From Chlamydoabsidia padenii (Eukaryota > Mucoromycota > Mucoromycetes > Mucorales > Cunninghamellaceae), in contig JAIWND010000095.1 in the NCBI GenBank assembly GCA_025330725.1, forward strand, positions 1 through 11,798: a DNA stretch of 11,798 nt, written 5' to 3'. The position numbers and the translations under genes are program-made. Under the pieces are notes generated by a model, which had not been told where the DNA came from, did not search any database, and saw only the letters and a list, made by a program, of their open reading frames with translations. Positions 8,703 through 11,798 of the stretch are shown piece after piece. Numbering within the stretch: position 1 is the first letter of the stretch; each line of letters begins with the position of its first letter.

Positions 8703-8737
8703 TGATCGACTGTCAGGGTCTTGACATATGTCGATCA
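8703..8737. repeat. Inverted repeat (hairpin), 13 paired bases
   Basis: TGATCGACTGTCA (8703-8715) pairs with TGACA (8722-8726) and GTCGATCA (8730-8737), leaving a 6-base loop GGGTCT and a 3-base bulge TAT on one side. Every stem base is a Watson-Crick match. Confidence 0.8.
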
Positions 8738-8770
8738 TCTCTTCAAAAATAAAAAAATAAAAAACTTGAC

Positions 8771-8791
8771 TTGATTACTTTATGTAATCAA
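8771..8791. repeat. Inverted repeat (hairpin), 8-bp perfect stem
   Basis: TTGATTAC (8771-8778) and GTAATCAA (8784-8791) are exact reverse complements around the 5-base loop TTTAT. The arm ends 23 bp before the ATG at 8815. Confidence 0.75.
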
Positions 8792-8814
8792 TCAATAAAA
8801 ATAAAAAATAAACA

Positions 8815-9237
8815 ATGCCGGATACGACAGATGCTATGATGGAGCGTCTAAAAACACACAAGGAGTGGTACCTGACAAACGGTGTTTTTATAGAGGACGA
8901 TATCAACAAAACGAACGAGCTGCTCCTCAAACGTGGCTCGGTCTCACTCGAACACTGGTTTTGCACGCCTGACTGTTGTCAGCTAGCAGCAGATACGTTT
9001 TTACACCCGATCCACTTCCACTCCTCGTCTGGAGCGATGCTCTACTTACCTTTAACAAGCAACTCTTACTTTAAAAACAAGCCCGTCGTCCTTCACCTTC
9101 AAGCCAGTCATATAACATTAATCAAATATCGACCTCGCTCCCAAGTTTCGCATCCAACAATTTACCCTCTATATGAAAACATCTGTCAACGTGCCAACAT
9201 ACCTAGTAGACTTCCCCAATATACAAACAAGAAATAG
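8815..9237 (+). CDS. OTU-protease-like protein, C-terminal half (140 aa), possibly a MULE-derived remnant
   Basis: The 140-aa ORF resembles the second half of OTU-type cysteine protease domains that accompany some fungal transposon proteins (recognition by pattern, not search). It has a WFCTPDCCQLAADTF helix, then HPIHFHSSSGAMLYLPL and VVLHLQASHITLIKY, where His99 sits in the usual place of the OTU catalytic His. The N-terminal Cys box (DGNC-type) is missing from the ORF, and none was seen in the roughly 250 bp upstream, so catalysis is not expected. The ATG has A at -3. An AATAAA occurs 135 bp after the stop. Lying downstream on the same strand as the MULE remnant, it may be that element's C-terminal domain; alternatively it is a separate small gene. 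The frame is intact, unlike its neighbours. Confidence 0.5.
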   Translation: MPDTTDAMMERLKTHKEWYLTNGVFIEDDINKTNELLLKRGSVSLEHWFCTPDCCQLAADTFLHPIHFHSSSGAMLYLPLTSNSYFKNKPVVLHLQASHITLIKYRPRSQVSHPTIYPLYENICQRANIPSRLPQYTNKK

Positions 9238-9371
9238 CTATTTACACTTCTTTTTTTTGCACCAGTTTTGGTTTTTTTTCATAACCGCTGGATGCTTTCT
9301 TTTATACACCCTTTTTTTTACTTATAGAACCCTCTTTGACTATCATCACCTTTTTTTATTTTTAACTCATA

Positions 9372-9377
9372 AATAAA
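9372..9377 (+). terminator. Candidate poly(A) signal after the OTU-like ORF
   Basis: AATAAA about 135 bp downstream of the stop at 9237, within a T-rich 3' region. Motif and position only. Confidence 0.45.
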
Positions 9378-9519
9378 ACATAACTTACATTACTTATTGT
9401 CTTTTTTGATTTATAAGCAAACTAATCTTCGTTAATTTTATTCTCTTCACTTTTATTCCTTCAACTTCACAATTGATACACCCCCTTTCCACCGGTAATT
9501 CAACGTCCGACTTTTCTTA

Positions 9520-9588
9520 GGTCCTGCGCGATACGTATTTTAAATTCCGTCTTGTTGTTTGGTCCTGTGGGAGTGGTCCTGCGCGGAG
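9520..9588 (+). repeat. GGTCCTG repeats, candidate transposon end motif
   Basis: GGTCCTGCGCG occurs at 9520-9530 and exactly again at 9575-9585; a related GGTCCTGTGGGAG lies at 9561-9573, directly before the second copy. GC-rich repeats stand out in this AT-rich flank. The first copy may mark the outer end of the DDE element, but the opposite end is outside the window, so a terminal inverted repeat cannot be confirmed. Confidence 0.55.
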
Positions 9589-9700
9589 CATTCCCCCAAA
9601 AAAATCCAAAGTGAAAAAAAGGATTGCGAAAAAATCGGGATTTGAAAGAAATGAGCCAGAGCAGTTTAGTAAAAGCGGTTTGAAATGATGTAAAAACCGG

Positions 9701-9761
9701 CATTTCAGTTATACATACCTTTTTTCTGGTTGTACGGACCTTCATTTCAGTGATACAAACC
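9701..9761 (+). repeat. Two 19-bp near-identical direct repeats, candidate subterminal transposase sites
   Basis: CATTTCAGTTATACATACC (9701-9719) and CATTTCAGTGATACAAACC (9743-9761) match at 17 of 19 positions with 42-bp spacing. A shorter inverted relative, GGTTTGAAATG (9677-9687), lies just to the left. All are between the transposase stop codon and the presumed element end. Confidence 0.65.
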
Positions 9762-9875
9762 GACGATTTTTGTGGGAAAATGCTTCATCACTTATACGGT
9801 GTTTTATTGGTTGAAATTCATTTCCCGCTAAAGATTGTAATATGTGATTGAATTGAAGAGAAAGATATCATTTAT

Positions 9876-11798
9876 TTATTTGAGTTCCGAATAATAATTT
9901 ATACTAAATTGCGGAGTACATGACAAGATCAGACGGAAAAGTGTCTGGAGAGCGACCCTGGTAATTCCCTTGTTGTACCTAACGATCTTCTTTTGGGCGG
10001 TCACAATATCTTCTCCTCTTTTTCTTTTTGCAATGTTTTCTTCTTTGTTGAAATACATCGATTGTGGTATGAGAGAGTCACCGGTACTTGGAAGGGTATG
10101 ATAGCCACGTCGGAATTCGAATTGTTCATTTGACAAACACCTGCTCTCATTCTTCTTCATTCGCGAGACCACCAGGGCATCCTTCGCATAAGCATTGTGA
10201 TTGCTGCTTTGGTCGAACAAAAACAGTGCTTGGCAATCAGGGTGGAGTGCCTCAAAGATTCGGATGACTTCCCCCAATTGTTCAGAGAACTCCACATGAG
10301 TCCAATAACCTGGCCGATTCACTCCAGCATAAAAGAAGGTTCTCGAAGTTTTCCCGTTATGTCTCATAGTATCATGGCAAGCATATTGGAATTCACTTAC
10401 CATGATGGAGAGCCCTGGACTTTTGTTCCTTATAATAGACTCCCCGTCCTTCACCCAAATGCTCTGCTTCCCATCATTGGCATAGAAAGTGGACTCATCG
10501 TGTGTCACCATCACAAGCTTTTTTTCTTGACTCGCTAGTTCTGGCTCTGTCACCATGGTTACATCCTCGGGATCGTAGCTTTCCATTCGGACCTTGTATT
10601 CCATCATTCTTTTCGTCCATTCACCGCGGTAAACCACCACATCTTCCCTGTCATGTCCATCGAAGTACACGTCTTTCGAGTTTCTCTTGTGACTATACCC
10701 CCACTCCGCCAGGTATCTCCACAACGTCTTCTCGCCAACATTGCCACTAATACCAGTCACTTCGGGAATAACCATTTCATTCAAGTATTTGAGCATCATC
10801 GGAATAAATCGTCTTTCGGCCTTTTGTGAAATTCGACAATAAAGACAGCAAGAGTAAAGTGAGATCCTTGTATATCTTTATTTTTGAAATCGAATTTTGG
10901 AAAAAAAACAAGAAAGGTCAATACAAGAGCTACTATTTATACAAAATCTAAAAATTTCTAAACCTTGGCTTTTTGTTGAGTTGAGCCAATGAGGGGAAGT
11001 TGACAAGACTGGTTTTATTTCTTTTGTTTAGTGGAGTTGATTTCATTGGGCTTTATAACGGGATCAGGTTCTGAGACAATGCTTTGTCTGTTGTTGAATT
11101 GGTCGCCGTTTTTCTTTTTTTTTTCTTCTTCGATCGCCGATCATTCTCGACTAAATTTAATTTTTGACAGCTGAGTTTTAACGTTCTTTTATTGATTTTG
11201 CCTGATACGACACCTTTTGTTGGCTAATCCACAAGCAGAATTTTTCCTTGATGTCTTCATGAGATAACACCGATTGTCTTTTTGCATGCGCACCTTGTCG
11301 ATGAGCTGAAAGGTAGCCAAAATCCAAGTAAGTTTTTTCCCACGAACGGATCGCTCTTGCTCTGTAAAACTGGGAGGGATTTGGCCAAATATCCCTTGCC
11401 GCTTTGCTTGAGGCATTAATTCTTCCAACTCCGCTATGCAGGTACCTGAAATAAAGATAGACAGCGTGCAACCCACAATGTTGATAGACAGAAGTGGGTC
11501 CACCGCTAGAGGCATTGGGGCTTAAAGTGACAGCGAGAGATTCAATTGCACTTTTGATTTTTTCATTTTCATCTGGTGATGTTTGAATTTGCACCGGCTG
11601 TACTGAGAAGAACGAAGTAATTTTTCGACTGGAACTAGCTGCTTTCTTCATTTTTTTTTCGCGGCGCCAGTGTAGTAGAAGAGGTCCCGGTGTAAACGCC
11701 ACGTAAACTTGAGCCAGCTGACTCGGTCCATTGGAGATCCATTGATACCGCTCTTGACATGCTTTCCATGGAGAGATCCAAGATCTCCCAATCCTCCA
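9876..11798 (-). pseudogene. DDE-type fungal transposase (HDESTFYANDG group), damaged, N-terminus outside window
   Basis: Exon A runs from the window edge to 11214, a probable intron spans 11213-10821, and exon B is 10820-9876. Exon A has a basic N-terminal segment with KITSFF and a DNA-binding-like domain (SSKAARDIWPNPSQFYRAR, then YLSAHRQGAHAKR and LSHEDI). Splicing joins WISQQK to AERRFIPMM in phase 0. Exon B has YLNEMVIPEVTG, DVYFDGHDREDVVVYR, the first acidic site THDESTFYANDG (Asp codon 10497-10499), SIMVSEF and the second site FLFDQSSNHNAYAKDA (Asp codon 10212-10214). Relatives known to me continue with a cysteine-rich region and an acidic third site near a KFHCELNFIE block; here the frame ends soon after SCTPQF, so these are missing. 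Upstream, the frame that suits the family (containing GVYTGTSSTT) changes at an A9 tract (11651-11659). Superfamily placement (Tc1/mariner-like or another) is uncertain. Confidence 0.78.

Larger units (their letters stand above)
8451..8814. other. AT-rich non-coding interval with hairpins, upstream of the OTU-like ORF
   Basis: No gene is visible. It contains many A4-A10 tracts separated by single T (repeated AATAAA-like units), a strong hairpin at 8703-8737 and a smaller one at 8771-8791. If 8815-9237 is expressed, this would be its promoter and leader; if it belongs to the MULE, a large coding segment has been replaced or lost here. Confidence 0.6.
9378..9875. other. Non-coding interval, 3' side of the DDE transposon
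   Basis: No gene supported. The left part (to about 9480) is T-rich. From about 9520 the composition changes to a mixed sequence with short direct repeats (GGTCCTGCGCG type, and CATTTCAGTKATACA type), which resembles the terminal or subterminal region of the DNA transposon whose minus-strand transposase ends at 9876. A minus-strand 81-codon frame at 9500-9745 runs through these repeats and is not considered coding. Confidence 0.5.

Noticed and set aside
9500..9745. Minus-strand 81-codon frame
   Set aside because: It runs through the repeat cluster next to the transposon end, has no recognisable motif, and is most likely a chance frame.
10197..10750. Plus-strand frames opposite the DDE transposase
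   Set aside because: Antisense shadows of the conserved catalytic region on the minus strand.
11747..11798. GAGATC-CAA-GATCTC palindrome near the right edge as a regulatory site or terminal repeat
   Set aside because: It lies within the presumed transposase coding frame and has only 6-bp perfect arms, so chance is likely.

Overview
The window looks like nuclear DNA of a filamentous fungus, most likely Mucoromycota (Mucorales-like). Two conserved eukaryotic genes are split by many short GT-AG introns of 49 to 124 nt, non-coding DNA is AT-rich with very long A or T homopolymers, and the rest is fungal transposon debris. The phylum is an inference from gene structure and transposon type; no species can be named.

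Left half (1-5953), the host gene island. Bases 1-2978 (+) carry the C-terminal 820 codons of DDB1, the beta-propeller adaptor of CUL4 ubiquitin ligases, in eight exons; its start lies left of the window. Bases 3335-5553 (+) carry a complete nine-exon gene for the SAGA-module deubiquitinase Ubp8/USP22 (577 aa), with an N-terminal UBP zinc finger and an intact catalytic triad. A short minus-strand gene (5666-5953, 95 aa, unrecognised) converges on it; the two share an AT-rich 3' interval with poly(A) signals in both directions. DDB1 and Ubp8 both act on ubiquitin at chromatin, but nothing here shows that their adjacency is more than chance.

Right half (about 6000-11798), a transposon graveyard. 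(a) A 5'-truncated LINE (6322-7177, +) keeps the C-terminal CCHC zinc-binding part of its reverse-transcriptase ORF and an A11 tail. It is bounded by a perfect 14-bp target-site duplication, so the insertion is defined to the base. (b) A decayed Mutator-like (MULE/FAR1-type) transposase lies at about 7600-8450 (+), with frameshifts, a probable intron, an internal deletion and a nonsense codon. (c) An intact 140-codon ORF (8815-9237, +) looks like the C-terminal half of an OTU-type cysteine protease without its Cys box; it may be the tail of the same MULE. (d) A DDE transposase on the minus strand (9876 to beyond 11798) has a probable 393-nt intron, a likely one-base frameshift in an A9 tract and a missing C-terminal catalytic region. 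Its 3' side carries short repeats that resemble transposon subterminal repeats.

I see no tRNA, rRNA, CRISPR array or bacterial-type operon, and no convincing new biological system. The most informative observations are the exact LINE insertion, introns that are poly(A) from base +3 (A82 and A15), the MULE/OTU remnant with hairpins upstream of the OTU ORF, and the lesions of the DDE transposase.
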